Positions 1 through 13,675 are shown, numbered from the stretch's first letter. The stretch is 64,000 nt of DNA from Anopheles merus (GCF_017562075.2 NC_054083.1:37179255-37243254); one strand, 5' to 3'. Notes: generated by a model from the letters alone, not told the origin. Translations and numbers: made by a program.

Positions 1-1139
1 CTGGCCTATGTTTATATACCACGGTCCCCTATCTCACCTATGAAAAAAGGGCGAGATCACACAAACACACACGGAGGGCAAGCTTGGCAGTTTGTTTAGT
101 GCAAGCAGATGAGTAAGTGGACACACCAGTGAGTGCATGAAGTCGACAGGCACAACTGCACTACCTCCTACAGTTCCTCCGGCGTAGTTGTACGGTAAGG
201 GCAGTGCACAATTAAACCGATTGAAACTTAATTCACTGTTTCACAGTCGGCTTCGGGGAAGTTACAACTACTATTGCTGCTACTACTACTACCACCACCA
301 CCAGAGGGCTGTTGTGTAGTCGGGCTGGGAAGATGGTTGGCGATCGTTTAATTACAACTACCGATGGGAAACGGCAACAACATCAGCAGCAACAAGCAAC
401 TCGCTCTCGACCAAGTAAACCTTCATCTTGCGTCCGCGGAGCAGGGGGGAGATGGCAGCTCTGCGAATGATCCCACCCACTTCCCTATCTATGCAGCTGC
501 CGCCAGCTTCCGCTCTCTGATCGTGCGATCGTGCAACCGGCTGTGTATAAAACGATCAATTGAATGCAGCGGGTGGCGTGCCGTGCCGTGTGCTTCGTGC
601 TCTGCCGGAGAGGGTTGTGGAATGCTGGAGCGTACACCGGAACATCATTTGCATCCCGCGTTCACTGTGTAGCGCTCACGTCTCCATACGCCGCCCCACC
701 GTTCAGTAGCCGAGAGGAACTTCGATCAACCGATCTGAGCCGCGGTGTGACTGTATGTTTGAGAACAGTTTTTCGCGGCAAGACACATCCAACTCCGAAG
801 CCCCTTTTCCATATGCACATTAACAGATTGAACGTTAGCTCGTGTTTGTGGGAGAAATTAATATACGTGCTGCTTTTATTAGCACTCCCTTATGTCACTT
901 CGGCCACAATTGTTCTATTATTAAATCATCAGAGCTCGCTGTCTGCTGAACCCCGCTTGCAAATAGAGAGAAGCAAAGCAAAATAATACCATTGATTGGA
1001 TTGATTGTTGTACGTCCGTTTCGTCGTCACGTTCTGGCGGTGTGCGAATAGTGTGTGAGTGTTGTTAAAGCTCCCTTTTTTTACCAGGCTTACGGCTGCC
1101 AGAGGGCAGAAGCTGTCAAAGGTGCTAGATCATCGCTGA
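1..1139. other. Non-coding, no supportable gene
   Basis: The short open frames here have skewed compositions and no recognisable domain. There is a TATAAAA at 545-551 but no initiator at the expected distance. On the minus strand, 33-52 holds a weak acceptor-plus-donor juxtaposition that is listed separately. I read the stretch as intronic or intergenic. Confidence 0.5.
33..52 (-). promoter_or_regulatory. Weak candidate recursive splice site
   Basis: On the minus strand a short pyrimidine tract ending in TTTTTTCATAG is followed directly by GTGAGA (junction 37/38). The layout matches a zero-length exon, but the tract is short, the acceptor is TAG and the donor is GTGAGA rather than GTAAGT. 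It could also be a plain 3' splice site of an exon that continues out of the window, or chance. It is listed because three stronger sites lie on the same strand. Confidence 0.2.
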
Positions 1140-1740
1140 TTAGTTTGCAGTTAACAATCTTATATACTAAAATTAAGCTCTTTGTTGGTCGCAGGACATT
1201 GTACCTATGATTGAGCAGTACAAGGAAGGAAGAAAACTATTAGTTAGAAGGTTTTACGATTTTAACTCGTTTTTTCATATTGAGATTGACATTTGGCAGC
1301 TTCATTTATCTCAAAATATCAGCCTAGATTTGATGAATATGAAATAAATGTTATGCTTGTTAAATGTAAAATGCTTGATTTTTAAGTTTTGCACAGGGAT
1401 AGCTCATGTATAATGGAATTTGAATAACATATGTATCAAATCGACATAAAATTCAATTAGAAATTTCTAACTGAAAACTATCCTTCTAATCCCTATTGGA
1501 TTTAATTTGATTCTTGATACCCTGATGTAGGTTGGAAACTTATTAATTTAATTTAAAACGTTAAATTAGCCATTAGTTCATTGTAATCACACAAATTGTT
1601 TTGGAATAAAAGTGTAAAGTTACTAATTGAGCATTATTCTACATTAAATTTACGCATTGAATAGATAATGTTGTAATATTGGTAAATATGGTAGAAATAA
1701 AAATATTGTTATATTTTACCATATTTTGACATTTTTAATC
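1140..1740. other. AT-rich non-coding stretch
   Basis: Long AT-rich sequence with no open frame of note, no terminal repeats that I could pair and no RNA gene signature. Similar AT-rich stretches recur across the window, for example near 7200-7620, 18650-19230, 22500-23100, 24880-25300, 26580-26900, 52280-52680 and 61130-61370. Confidence 0.5.
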
Positions 1741-1849
1741 GATCGAACGATCTTTGCAATCTGATAAATGTTGTTAAAGAACGTTGTTTTAGCAAAACGA
1801 AAATTTTGAAACGCACTGTACTACTCTTCGCATACTTTGCTCCAAACGC

Positions 1850-2720
1850 TTCCTGCGGTTGAAGCGACTCCTCCAGATAGTGAACGATTGTTACCGATTG
1901 CAGTCGAGTGCATACACAAACAGAACCCGGCACACATCTACCCCGCCAGTGTGTGTGTGTGTCTGTGAAGTGCATTTGTTTCCCTCTATTCCCCGACCGC
2001 ACCGACTGCATCATCACGCTTGCACCATCATTTGCACCTCCTAACACACATTGGCACACACTGCACACAGCAGCGACGGTGACCAGGAGTGGGGTCGGGT
2101 CAGGGCGCGGGCCCGACCGCAACAACCGCGAACTGCAGTTTGCGATCGGCGCCCGCGTCACATACCCGGCACGAGCGCAAACTGCAATTAGGTGCACGAA
2201 AAAACGCAACGGCAGTGCGAGCGCGCTCCAGAAGTGCCCACGGCTCCAGCTCCCATCCCAGCGCGAGATGAAGTCGTCGGCGATCGTTCTGGCACAGTTT
2301 CAAGATCAAGTTCTAGGATCAAGCCAGCGGCCAGTGTGGCGGGTGTTCGACGTTCACCTTGCTTCGCGCGCGGCTGTTTCAGCGTTCAAGGCCACTCTCG
2401 GTGTGTATGTGTGGATCGGGCACGGGGACAGGGAACGGATGCTCCCGGCAAGGCGAAGCAGCACCGGGCAGCATTGCTGCCACCTCACCAGCGGGCCGTT
2501 GTTTAAGACATAAAGACGCCTGTGATGCATCTCGTGCAGTTGCTCAGTTTGCAAAGTTCTGCAAACCGACCGCTGCAATTGGTCAGCGAGCACTTTCATG
2601 TGTGGGTTTTTTATTTTTGCACGCGGTGTATTAGCATTATTTGCGCAATAGAATTGATCAAACGGTGCGACCGACAAGGTGGGGACGATGGTGAGCGCGG
2701 GCGCGCAGTACGACGGCTCG
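1850..2720. other. GC-rich island, possibly regulatory
   Basis: An abrupt GC- and CpG-rich island between AT-rich flanks. Open frames occur on both strands, as expected from base composition, and none shows a domain. It contains an inverted repeat (2134-2144 and 2176-2186). It may be a conserved non-coding or promoter-like block, but no TATA/Inr pair could be fixed. Confidence 0.3.
2134..2186. repeat. 11-bp inverted repeat (stem-loop or paired sites)
   Basis: TGCAGTTTGCG at 2134-2144 is the exact reverse complement of CGCAAACTGCA at 2176-2186, with a 31-base spacer. It could be a hairpin in RNA from either strand, or a pair of oppositely oriented protein-binding sites. An 11-bp repeat at this spacing is only mildly surprising by chance in 64 kb. 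Confidence 0.35.
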
Positions 2721-2739
2721 TTTAGCGAGCACGGTTGGC

Positions 2740-4660
2740 ATTTCAATTAGGCAATGTTTAATCGGTTTTGAAATGATGCATTTCTTGTTTTTGTTCTGTT
2801 CTGCTGTACTGGAAGCGGTGGAGGTTTTGTATGTAGCATATACGGGGTAACATTAATCAAACATTCGATGGGTAGCAATTAGAGAGATCAACCGTTGGGG
2901 GAAGGAAATTGTGCTTTTTTGTCTTTCTCCGTTTTACATCTATTACAAAGAGTTTGAGATTTTGTTGCAGACAAATGGTCGATCGTTATTTACTTCCAGC
3001 TAAGGTTGAGCATATAAAGCATATGATTAACAGAAGAGAAAGGTCGCTCTTTGACTAGAAAAGATTAGCTTTTTTCAAACGCAAATTTAGGTGTTCGTTG
3101 GTTCTTCTTAATTATCTAACTTTATCGTTGTTTCAAGGATTTCTTGTCTTGACAGATTGGTTTGAGCATTATACTGTGTCGTTAGGTAAATAATATACCA
3201 TCTCACAGTAATATCCTTCTTCAATTACAATTACAATACTAAGAATATCATTCTGCATGATTTTTCAAGTGTTCTCATAATTTTGGGACACTTTTTTGAC
3301 TCTTTCCTACAGGAAATGAACTATATGTGATAGCATTTGGACTTATTATCACCCGTTTTTGACAGTCACATAGTAAATTCCTATTGGATTTGTCCCATAT
3401 AGGGTGTTATAGAGTCCAATTCCCAAACATCTTAATATCCCAAGCACTTTAAAAACATAAATAATATTCTATGATGCAGGCAAAATAAATAAAAACTGCT
3501 TGAAACTTGCTTGAGCTTCGTACAGGACAACTAGTTAATAATAGCTCTTTTTCCAAAATAGGGGCCCTTTCCGTTTTAAGTTCGTAGGCTAAAATTTCAA
3601 CCTGTCAGCTGGTTGCATTGTATAGCAGTTTCGAGCATCTATCAAAGTGGGTATAATATACAGGTGGGCTCATCCCAAAGAGCACGTATTTAAAAGGCAT
3701 TATTTTTATTGGTTCTGCTTTTGAATGAAGCCTTTTTAAGAGCCTTTTGCGGATTTATCAAGCCTCCAGAAAGCCTGTTTGAACAAAAGTTTTCACCCGT
3801 CCTGTCAAAAAGTGATGTTCAAATTTAGATACAAAAACATGCTATGAGACCACCTTGACTACATGCATTTTGATTCTAGATTCCACCACCTAATATCTTT
3901 AATGCACCTTGGGATAAATGAAAACACCTCCTTGTTTTGCCATTTTTTCGAGCAGGTACTCTAATCTAATTTTAGTTTTGAGGCTAGAATAATCTAGGCT
4001 GAAAATCGTAAGCTAGTTTTGTGTGAGTTTTTTTTATGGAGTGTTTACATGATTTCAGCCTCCAACTGCCAAACTCCATATAAAAAAGCTGACTAGAATC
4101 GTGAAGGGCCCCATAATTGATGTCCGGGTAATTTGATTCCAATAGCATGTTTACACTACATTCCTAGATATTGTACATTCCAATGCTATTGTGTGTCTCT
4201 TTGCTGGATCTCTATGTGCTAGGCTTCGCACATTTGTGAATATCTAAAATCCTCACCGCGTGTCTCGTATAGAACGAAAAATGCTTATTCAAAACCCCTC
4301 TATCCAGCTATGAGCTATTCAATTAGTCACGGATAGCCAAATCCATTAGAAGGTAGCAGGTACCAGACGGTCAGCAACAAACATTAAGAAGAAATCCCGT
4401 TTGATACAGCCCTTAAAATGTCGGTTTGCGGTGCAGATTTCTATTAAGAATATCATCAAAATTTTTGGAGTAAAATTTTTCTTTCCATTAGAAAGTAGTT
4501 TCAAAAAGCGTAGTTTCAATCGTACGATAATTGTGTACCAAAAATTGTCCGGAACAAGGAAACACGCAGGACAAAAGCCAACTAGGCTCATTATTTGCCC
4601 AGAAATTATTAACACAGTATCAAACTGCTTCCGCTGCGAACGGCAGCTAGAGATTAATTA
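2740..4660. other. AT-rich non-coding region with a possible MITE
   Basis: No coding signal is seen. The segment 3561-4112 has terminal GGGGCCCTT inverted repeats and is listed separately. A good plus-strand acceptor-like tract ending CTACAG lies near 3312, but no coding exon follows it. Confidence 0.45.
3561..4112. mobile_element. Candidate MITE with GGGGCCCTT termini
   Basis: The left end reads GGGGCCCTTTCCG and the right end, on the opposite strand, reads GGGGCCCTTCACG. This gives a 9-bp perfect terminal inverted repeat followed by weaker similarity. TA dinucleotides flank or nearly flank both ends. The interior (about 550 bp) has no open frame and contains AGGCT/CAGCCT-type subterminal words at both ends. 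A Tc1/mariner-type or other TA-targeting non-autonomous element is the best guess; the TSD is not clean. Confidence 0.35.
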
Positions 4661-6870
4661 AATTAGACCCGTTTATGCATCTAGTCTCATTGTTTCACCT
4701 CATTTCCCTGCAGCAACAACACAACAAAAAAACCGCAAAAAAAAAAAAAACACAAAAACATAAGGAAAACATAATCGCAAAAAGTGGATCATCCGAAGCG
4801 AACAGTTTTACAGGTACCGGAAAACATCGTGTACCGTCCCAGAGTGTGCGTCCTTGCTTGCTGACTTGCTTACTTGGCTAGCCCCACCCAAAAACAGTTC
4901 CTCTTACCAAGTCACTAGGGCTTGGGAAAAAACCTTCCAGCATTTTCCGTGCCGATACCGTGTCCCCGTTGTTAGCCCACTTTCCGCGTGTGGGACGATA
5001 CCGAGCGGCGCCTGTTTCCCCTTCCATCGGGGCGCTGCAGGTTTGTGTGTGCGTGCGTGGAATGGGTATGCTCATTCCATTAGGGTGAAGGGTGGGAGGG
5101 AGTGTTGAGCCGTTTCCTCATGCCGCCGGAGCGACCGAGCGAAACCGTACAGCGGACGGACACGAGGCGAATGCGATTACGCAACGAACGAGAGAGGAAT
5201 GGAGTTTTCCCGCTATCCTCCTCCTACCATTTTGGATCGGTGCGGTTGTGCGGTTTTCGATACCAAGGGGACGGCCGGGGGAGTGTTCAATTTTCTTCCG
5301 TATGAAAGGAAGGGGAGGAAGGGAAAAGGTGCAACCAAGTACGGTGGATGGATTTGCAGAAGTAGACACAGTTTTTCGTAAAGCTAGTGCCGGTTGTCTC
5401 TTCCCGCCCGGGAGATTACTTTCTCAAGTACGTTTGAGTTTGGGAGCTCTTTGGTGTTGTTCACATGTCCCTTTCATATGAACCTAATGCAGGAGAGACA
5501 AAAAAACAGATTTTATCGCAATATTCGTCCCACACGGAATCGAATTCCAAAAAAATAAACATGTGAGCAAACCCTCACGCTCGAAATCATCCATCTCATC
5601 CTCTCATTGAAGTCACTTAGCGCAAACCGACCGAGCGGCTAAAAGCAAAGTGGCAGAGGCGTACCGGTGTATCATCCAGTGTATCACCATTTTTGCCAGG
5701 TCTCGCAGGACTAATTCGGTGCTGATTGATGCCAGATACCTCTTGTCAAGGTGAAGGTGATGGATGGAAATCGACCAACAGTGACATGTTAATCCAGGCC
5801 ACAGCCAAACAACCAGCACAGAACATACAAATCCAACCACACTTTGCAGAACATGATTTACAAATTTCGCCCTTCGTTTGCACGGTCAAGCACGGTGCCT
5901 TTGGGGTGTGTGTTATCACAAGGTGCGATGACTTTGTTACATTTGCCCCAAAACGAACATCCGTGTGCACTGTTCGATGCGTTTGGCTTCGGTGCCAAAA
6001 GGTTCTCTCCTTCGAGCAAAACACTTTCCCGCAAGCATGAATTATGAATCGCCGCTCAATAGCGGCATCCATTCATCTTCCCCCCGCGTACGCTGGGATG
6101 GGGCTTGGAACACTCGAAGCCTTTCAAATGCCACCCGCCGAGAAGGGGTTTAGATACTTCAGCGAATCGATTTGATGTTGATTAATCTTTCGAAAGCAAA
6201 CCGATCCCGCAGGAACGCAAAACGCGTGGTCCTGGTATGTCTTCCTCTCCCAGCCCGTTCGATCGAAACATCGAACCGGCGACACTCGAAGGGCTCGGAA
6301 GGTTGGTGTTTTTTCTTCTTCTTCTTTCTCTCTCAATCCGAAGAACCCCTGCCAAAGGGTGCCTTCTCTTTTTGTAGTTGAAGGGCGAAGAGAGCGATGT
6401 AGGGTTGGTAAAAATAAAAATAAAAATACGACGGAGATTCCATGCCAGCCCTCTCAAGTTCGAAAGAAAGTGAATGGTTGGGGCGGCAGTTGTTACTTGC
6501 TTTCTGCTGCTGCTGCTACTTCCGCGTCCCACCCGTGCGCGGGACGAAATTCGGCGAACTGCAGCAGCATGAGAGTACCCGAAACTGTGCTGTGCCCGCC
6601 CTTTCTAAGGGAGAGAGAGAGAGGCCCTACTAGACACGTTTTTTGGAGGGGGTGAGAGATTTTGGGATGGTGATTTTTGTGCTGAACGTTTGGGGCAGCG
6701 TGCCTTGAACACGTGGACAGCGTGGCTTGGCAACGTGTCTTAGTGATGGAGCTGTGGGACGGAGATTTTGTGCCGGTGTTGTTGTACCCCTAAGCAATGC
6801 CGAGAAGACGTAGGACATTGTTGTAGGGAAGGATGGAATATCTGGGTTATTAATATATTTGATCACTCAA
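4661..6870. other. GC-moderate non-coding stretch
   Basis: Many overlapping short open frames on both strands, none with domain or coding texture. No RNA gene signature or repeat pair was found. Probably intronic or intergenic unique sequence. Confidence 0.4.
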
Positions 6871-7205
6871 AATGCGATACTCGAACTCGGTTTACTGGAA
6901 CTGATGGTCGGCAATGAACTCTTTTCTCTAAATTAAGCCTTCTTGTTTTCCATTCCGTCACTGTATTGACTCTTTTGGGTAAAATGGCATCTAAAAAGCT
7001 CTAATAGAAAATTTGAGGTTAAAATCACGGATTATTATTCTTGTTAGAAATTTATTCTCGCAGTTGAAATGGATTTGCTTCACAAGATGGAATTCACAGG
7101 AAACCTATGAGCTAAACCTAATTAAAAATGACATAATAATTATTATGTTCTTCTTGATTAACTATTTACGGATGACATCCTTCGAAAAGCAAAACTAAAG
7201 TTTTT

Positions 7206-7280
7206 AGGATAATGGTCCCTTTTATATTTCAAGCCAGAAAGCTGAAATTTTCAGCCTATCAGTGAAACGGTATTGAAAAT
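7206..7280. repeat. Possible fragment related to the 3561 MITE
   Basis: The stretch starting AATGGTCCCTTTT and running through AAATTTTCAGCCTATCAG resembles the left end of the 3561 element by eye (similar order of CCCTTT, CAAG/TAAG, AGGCT/AGCT and CCTRTCAG words). No matching right end was found nearby, so it would be a one-ended relic. The similarity is modest and could be coincidental. Confidence 0.2.
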
Positions 7281-7629
7281 CTGGATTGTATCAATATGAC
7301 AGTAACGATGCGCCATATTAGATTTAAGCAATTGTGTACAAACAAAGATGAATTTTTAAATTGTTTTGTTTTTTTTTTCTGTTTAAACATTTATTAAACT
7401 TAAAAAGGTTAACCTTTAGTGGCACAATATTTATGTTTCAGCAAAAGTAAATCAATAGTTTTGTGTCTATTTTACCATGAAGTTTTATTTAAAAACATAA
7501 TATACTAGTAAACACAGAACACATGGATCAATAATTTATTTCTTAGGAGATCCCTTTATGAATATTTTATTCATTTTTTTTATACAATCCATAGCTCCAT
7601 TTCAAAATACCACAAGTTTTATGCTTTCA

Positions 7630-10600
7630 TCCACGGCACTCTCGGATTGTAGCTAAATGGAAAACTCATGCTGATGAGCAGCCAAAGTTCAGCCACCTTC
7701 CTGCCGCTGCTGCTTCTGTCGGACGAGATCGTGGCTAATTGTGCCGTCGGGTCATCCGCGGATGCGCATCACCGTTTTGATCGGCCAAAGCCGGGGCCAA
7801 ATCGCAAGAGGAAATGATCATTTCCTCTCCGGCGTGGCGCGTGTGTATCGGTCTTATGGTATGTGCTTTTCTCGTCATTTCATTTTTTTCCCTTCTTTTT
7901 TCGGGAGGTCAATCACCGATCGATCGGTTCGCCGCCGCCGCCGTCATCAATCACGAATCAACGAGATTGTGGCATTCGGAAAATTGCTCCGTGCGGACTA
8001 CAAGCAAAAAGTCCTCCCACATTCACCTTTCGTAATGAATTTCCTTCGCTAACAGGGCGGCAAGATGCGCAAGCCCCGCAGCGCAGAGATAGTGCCGGAA
8101 TGCCGAAAATACCGATAGTCGATCGAAAAACCGTCCATTTCGATCCGTCTGCGAGGGTTTCCACCCCACGCCAGAAAGTGACCGTGAGCGTGATTTAACA
8201 GCAGTGGCCAGCACAAAAAAAAAACAGATACAGCGTCTGGGCCCCGCGTCACGGTAGGAAGTAAAAATCGACCCGAAATGCGCGAAGAGGAGTACACAAC
8301 CGCGCACATACACACAGCGCAACGGCTGGGCGAGTGGAAAGCTACCAACCGCTAGGAAATGAGCAGGGGAAGGTAATAAGTCAATTAAAATCTCTTCGCA
8401 ACCTCGCGCGGAACCTGCCGGAGCTGTGCACTTTTCCAGCCCGATTCCGCGCGTCTCGTGCGATCCCTTCCGACCTGGCGGCTGCTGGGCGGACGGAAGA
8501 AGCAACAAAAAATCTTGCACCGTGAAGCATCACAAGACTGCCGGAAAAGATAGAGACAGAAAAGCAAAAAACAAACCATTCGATCAACGCGCAACACGCG
8601 CAGATTTAGTGGTTGGTGTGTGCCCACAGCCACTGCATGAAAACCCCACAACGCTCACAGCGGAGGCGGGCCAGCGGAAAGGTGCACTGAGAGAAGGAAA
8701 GACAGATAAAGAGTCACAAAAGCCATTGCGTACGGCGCCCCGAAAAATCGGCCCGTCTGCGTCGGGAAGGAAAGAGAAACCAACTGCCGAAAAATCGAGT
8801 TTAGCTGGTGGAGAGGGACACGAGGTTCGGGGATGGTCAAAATTTCACTTTTACAAAACGAAATCGAAAGTTGTTCCAAAGTTCGGCGTGTCTCGCTGCC
8901 GGGACCACCTTTTTGCAGGTTCCACTCCACTGTCTGGTTTTGCTCGTGCATCTTGTAGGGTAGGTTTCGTGGTAGGTTTTGTTTGATTTTTCTCTCTCAC
9001 TCTGTCTCTCTTTCTCTCGCTCTCCCTCTCCCGAATCAAACGTATTTGGGCGTGGAAGGGCGGGCTGTGAGGGATGGGATATGTCATGTCTTAGAGAGAC
9101 ATGTTTTAGAGCATTTGCCGGGACGTGTAGTGCGTGGCACGTGCCAGACTGCTTTACGAGCTTTAGCGTGCATGAGCAATGTCGGTCGAACGTGTGATAG
9201 TATGCGAGGCAACGCAATAGATTAATCTAGCGGGTTATGGTGGTTTACATTTAAGGAGATCGCAACGGAGCTGGTATCCAGAAACAAAATTGAACTATTA
9301 AATATTGTAATGATTTTGCAATAAAGTAGTGTTGCATTATTTTACTATTGTCCATGACATATCTGGTTCTGAGCAGAAGCTGAAGCAACTTTATGGACAT
9401 ATATTTGGACAAAAATCCAAATGATAAAATTTAACAGCAGTATTAGTACCTCTAACTCTACCGGTCCCATTGAAATTTTTAAATGACATTTTTAAAGGAC
9501 ATTTTTAAATGAAAGTTAAAGTTTGAAGTTACTAATTTCTCATAACTATCGACGTATTCCGATTGTGGCGCTCTAATTGGATTATGCTGTCAAAGCGATC
9601 TATAAAAATGAGGTTTTGTTCATTGAATGAATGTAACAAGAGAAAACACAGTTTACAGAAGGATCGTAGAGCTCTTGTACGCATTAATGTATTTATCTGA
9701 GATTATCAGACGATTGCTGCCGGTGAAAAGAAATAATTCACCCCGAACCAGTGCTGCAAGTAGCTTAGCAACTTTGTTCCAAAATTGCACGTTAATGTTT
9801 CGACTATCTCCTGTACCATAATTATTTTTACAAAGATACTACTTCTTTATTTTCAGTTTAGCAAAACTGAATTGTTTGCATATGAGCTGTTAATTGGCTA
9901 CAATATTTCATAGCCTTTGGTAAAAGCAAAAACACACACACAAACAGTAAAATGCAAACAACTCCCAATCGATCGAGCCTTCGTTTGATGCCATCGGTGA
10001 CCTTTCTACATTTGCATTTCCTTTTTTTTAACAACAACCGTTGAGTTAACTTCCCACAACAATGGAACAGGACTGTGTGAGTGTGTGGTTTTCCTCCCCC
10101 CCCTATGCGAGGGAGCAAGGAAAAACTCATCACCAATGTCAACACGAGCTGATTATTATTTCGCTCTAATTGGATTATCATCGACGACCGCACGAAAATG
10201 CGCGACCGAAACGAACACCGCACCACACACGCTGGCCAATTGGCTTAAGGGCTCGGCATCGGATGCATCGGTTGCCATGGCCAGCCTCACGTGGCTTGCG
10301 GTGGGCCAGGCGCATTACTGCCCTGTCCTTCCTGTTCGCCGCTTCCCGGATGGAAACGTTGGACGAAAGTCGGTTGGTGTATTGTAAGCACCACCCACAC
10401 ACCCACGTCGCAGGATTAGAGGTGGTGTCTTGCAAATGTCAAGCAAAAATAGCGTCAAAGTATTTAACGCAAAGCTTGTTGCACCTATCGGTCAGCTGTG
10501 CCTGTTGCTGGCAGCGGGAAGCAAACAATTAAATTGACAGGCAGTGTCAATAATGCGCCTATTTCAAGCGTTTTAAATCAATCAATTGAAACAGAGGGTT

Positions 10601-12900
10601 TCAAGTCAGAAGAAAAGTAACATTTTCCTTTATAAATTGACGCAAAAACAAGAAAATTGCTAATTTGCTCACTCAACGGATCCGGCATGTAAGAGTATAA
10701 ATGATTTATTATTATCACACCCGCACACACACACACACCGAAACACGAGCGTGTTTGTCCGATCCACTTGCTCAGGGGCCATACAGTTTTGCCACCGTGT
10801 CGTGTCATTAGAATATTTAGTGTGATTACCAACCATTGCCGACCGGGAGGATTTCCCTTTTGGCCCTTCGAGAACCTTCGAGAAAGCCAGCGAGAAGCCA
10901 ACCCAACCGGAGGAATGTTTGTTTATTTGGGTTTGCCGAGTTTTGTTGCCCGCCCAGACACGACAGACACGCTCCCCCCCTGTGCCATAAATCTGGCCGA
11001 GCATTTGTGCAATTTCGTCCCCCGAGAGTGAGTGCAAATGCAATTTCTTTGAGTTGAAAACAATTGCTACTAGAGGATGCCGTCTCCGTCAGCATCTTTC
11101 CCCGGTGCTTCCCTCATCATCGCCTGTAGCTAGTGGGGTGAGAAAATTGAAGTACTCTCACACACAAACACACTCAGCGGAGATGCACTCCAAACCTGCT
11201 CAGACGCTTACTTCCGCCCAATATTCTCCAGCATCCGATCTCCAAACGTTCGACCACTGGGGCGGCCCGCCGCTGCCTAGTGGTCAGGACGGAGCGTTGA
11301 TTAGCATATTTATAAATTTCCATATCTGCCACTGCCACTGTGTTGCTCCCCATGCCCTTGTCGGCCCTTAGAGGACGGACGTATTTGTTTGGTTGTATTG
11401 CTATTACATTATGCGTCAGTTTTTACGTGCATGGATATCGGTGATTAGGTGGAAGCTCCGTTTAAGGTGAGCCAAATAAGTGGGGAAAACAAAACAGTTA
11501 ATCTTATTTCATATAGAAACTGATGAAATGCAATAACCTAGTTGCACTCATGGCAGTTCTTCAGCTCCCCGGCTAAGTTCGATGGCAAATGTGCAAATAC
11601 TCGTTGCTAGACAAAATGCACTCGAACTGATTGTCTGAATCAACAACGGTTGCAAACATTTGTATTATTTATCATAGAATAGCACAATGTCGTTTAAAAT
11701 GAGTTGACGCAAGGAAATAAAGAATCTAATATCGATACTTCCCCTCTAACCTTAAACATTCAAACAACTGAATGTAAGAAAGAAAAGATTGCTAATAAGA
11801 TTCACATGAAACTGTGCGTGTTGAGGCTTCCCCTGTGGGAATTTCAAGAATGTTGAACCTTAAACCCACACATCTATTAACATAATTTCCCATTCACTAT
11901 CCCAAACAAATCGATCGAGGCCCCAGGTACGCACGTCACGAAAAGGCGTTTTGTTTTGCCCTATCACACAGAAATTGAACCATTTTTGTGCTCCATTTTA
12001 ATTCAATTAAAAACCACATCCGCCCTCGATAGCGTGCGTGTATTTGTGTAAAGGGCAGCTATCACTAATCGAGAGCATTCCCGGCGGATTTGCATGATAG
12101 ATTGTTTCAGCGTTCCAAACATTCCCGTCCCAATCCGCCCTCACCACTTGGAGGGGACACATTTTGGGTGAAATTTGAGACGCTCCGGCCCGAACCGGAC
12201 CGTGTCCAGCTCATTAGTTGTGATTTGTGAACCGATTGCGGCTCCCTGCCGCGCACCTAGAAGTGCACACACACACACGTTTGGCCTCCAAAATGGTAGC
12301 CCACTGGAGGGTTGACAATTTCACCGACCGGATGTGCAAGGTAGCTCTCGGACTGTGATGATTTATTTTCGTGAAATGGGTGTAATTATGTGTCCCACTT
12401 GTTCGTTTCCCTGTCGGCCGAAACAGGGGCAACGTGTGGTGCATGTGATGCATATATGAAAACGTATTTATGATAGTTTTTTATACTTAAATTATGAGCA
12501 AAAGCTGCAATAATTTGCTTTTAAACTCGAACCGGGAAATGATTTAGTTTCCCAATATTCAAAGATAACACTTGAATTGCATTTTGAATGCATTTTGTGC
12601 TTCCAGCTTTGGCCGCCGCAGTGTCGCAAAGCGCTGCGTTGTGCGTTACGCCGCTTCCTGTTTGTGCCGCGTAGCGCTAGTGTACGCATGCGTTACGGAA
12701 TGCGTTACGATCGTGGCATCAGCACAGTGGTTGTCAACTCTTTCGATCACTGAGATAAACTGTGATTGTTTTTTTTTAATTTGTGTGCAAAATTGCGTTT
12801 TGGTTTTTGATTAAAATAACACTTCAATTTGCCACAATAAGATATTTTTTGAAAAATAAAGTTGACCTTTTATCTCGGTACAGTTTGGTAGTTTACTGAC
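7630..12900. other. Mixed GC-rich and AT-rich non-coding sequence
   Basis: GC-richer blocks (7630-9240, 10080-11400, 11900-12450) alternate with AT-rich ones (9240-9860, 11400-11900). Open frames up to about 186 codons exist in the GC-richer blocks but overlap on both strands and lack domain signals. In the minus-strand orientation this is the intron that follows the donor at 12900. Confidence 0.45.
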
Positions 12901-13160
12901 CTTGGTAGTAAAACCGCTTTCCCAGCTGGCCAGCAGCGGCGGCCGCTGCTACTGCCGCCGCCGTTAGCCCGTTCGAGGAATGCTGAACAGAGAGCTGATG
13001 TTGTTGTTGATGTTGCTGCTGCTGTTGTTGTTGTTGCTGCTGTTGCTGCTGCTGTTGCGCCTGTGTCACTGAGTGCTGATGGGTTTGCTGCTGCTGCTGT
13101 TGCTGCTGCTGCTGATGTTGTAGATGTACAAGTTGCTGCGACTGCTGTTGCTGCGACTGC

Positions 13161-13193
<33 letters not shown>

Positions 13194-13643
13194 TGACCGG
13201 TCGTGTGATGTTGCGATGGACCCGGCAACGCATGCTGCGTGTGCTGCTGAGCTTGCTGGTTTTGCTGCTGCAGCTGCTGGGTCGCGTTGTGTTGCTGCGC
13301 CTGACTGCTGGCCGCCGCTGCCGCCGCCGCAATTGCAATGCTGTACGAGTTTTCGTTGTACAGCCGCTGGTAGTTGGGGAAGGGCCAGCTGTTGCCGCTC
13401 GATCGGCCCGGCGACGGGCCGGGCGAATTGTCCGGCCCCGTCACGGTTGCGCTGGTGCCGGTGCTGATGTGGTTTTGCAACTGCTGCGCCCATGGATTCG
13501 ACCGATCCCGACCGTCCGACGGGTGGTGCTGGTGCGCGTGCTGATGCTGTCCATGCTGCTGCTGCTGTTGCATGTGCTGCTGCTGCTGCTGCTGCAGGTG
13601 AGATCGGTTCGGAGAGGGTTGCTGATGTTGTACTTGATGCTGT

Positions 13644-13675
<32 letters not shown>

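Noticed and set aside
1709..2513. Long frames on both strands in the GC-rich island
   Set aside because: They overlap each other over the same GC-rich, CA-rich sequence and none has a recognisable domain.
8426..8986. 186-codon plus-strand frame
   Set aside because: Lys/Arg/Ser-rich composition from purine-rich DNA, overlapped by several frames on the other strand, with no motif.
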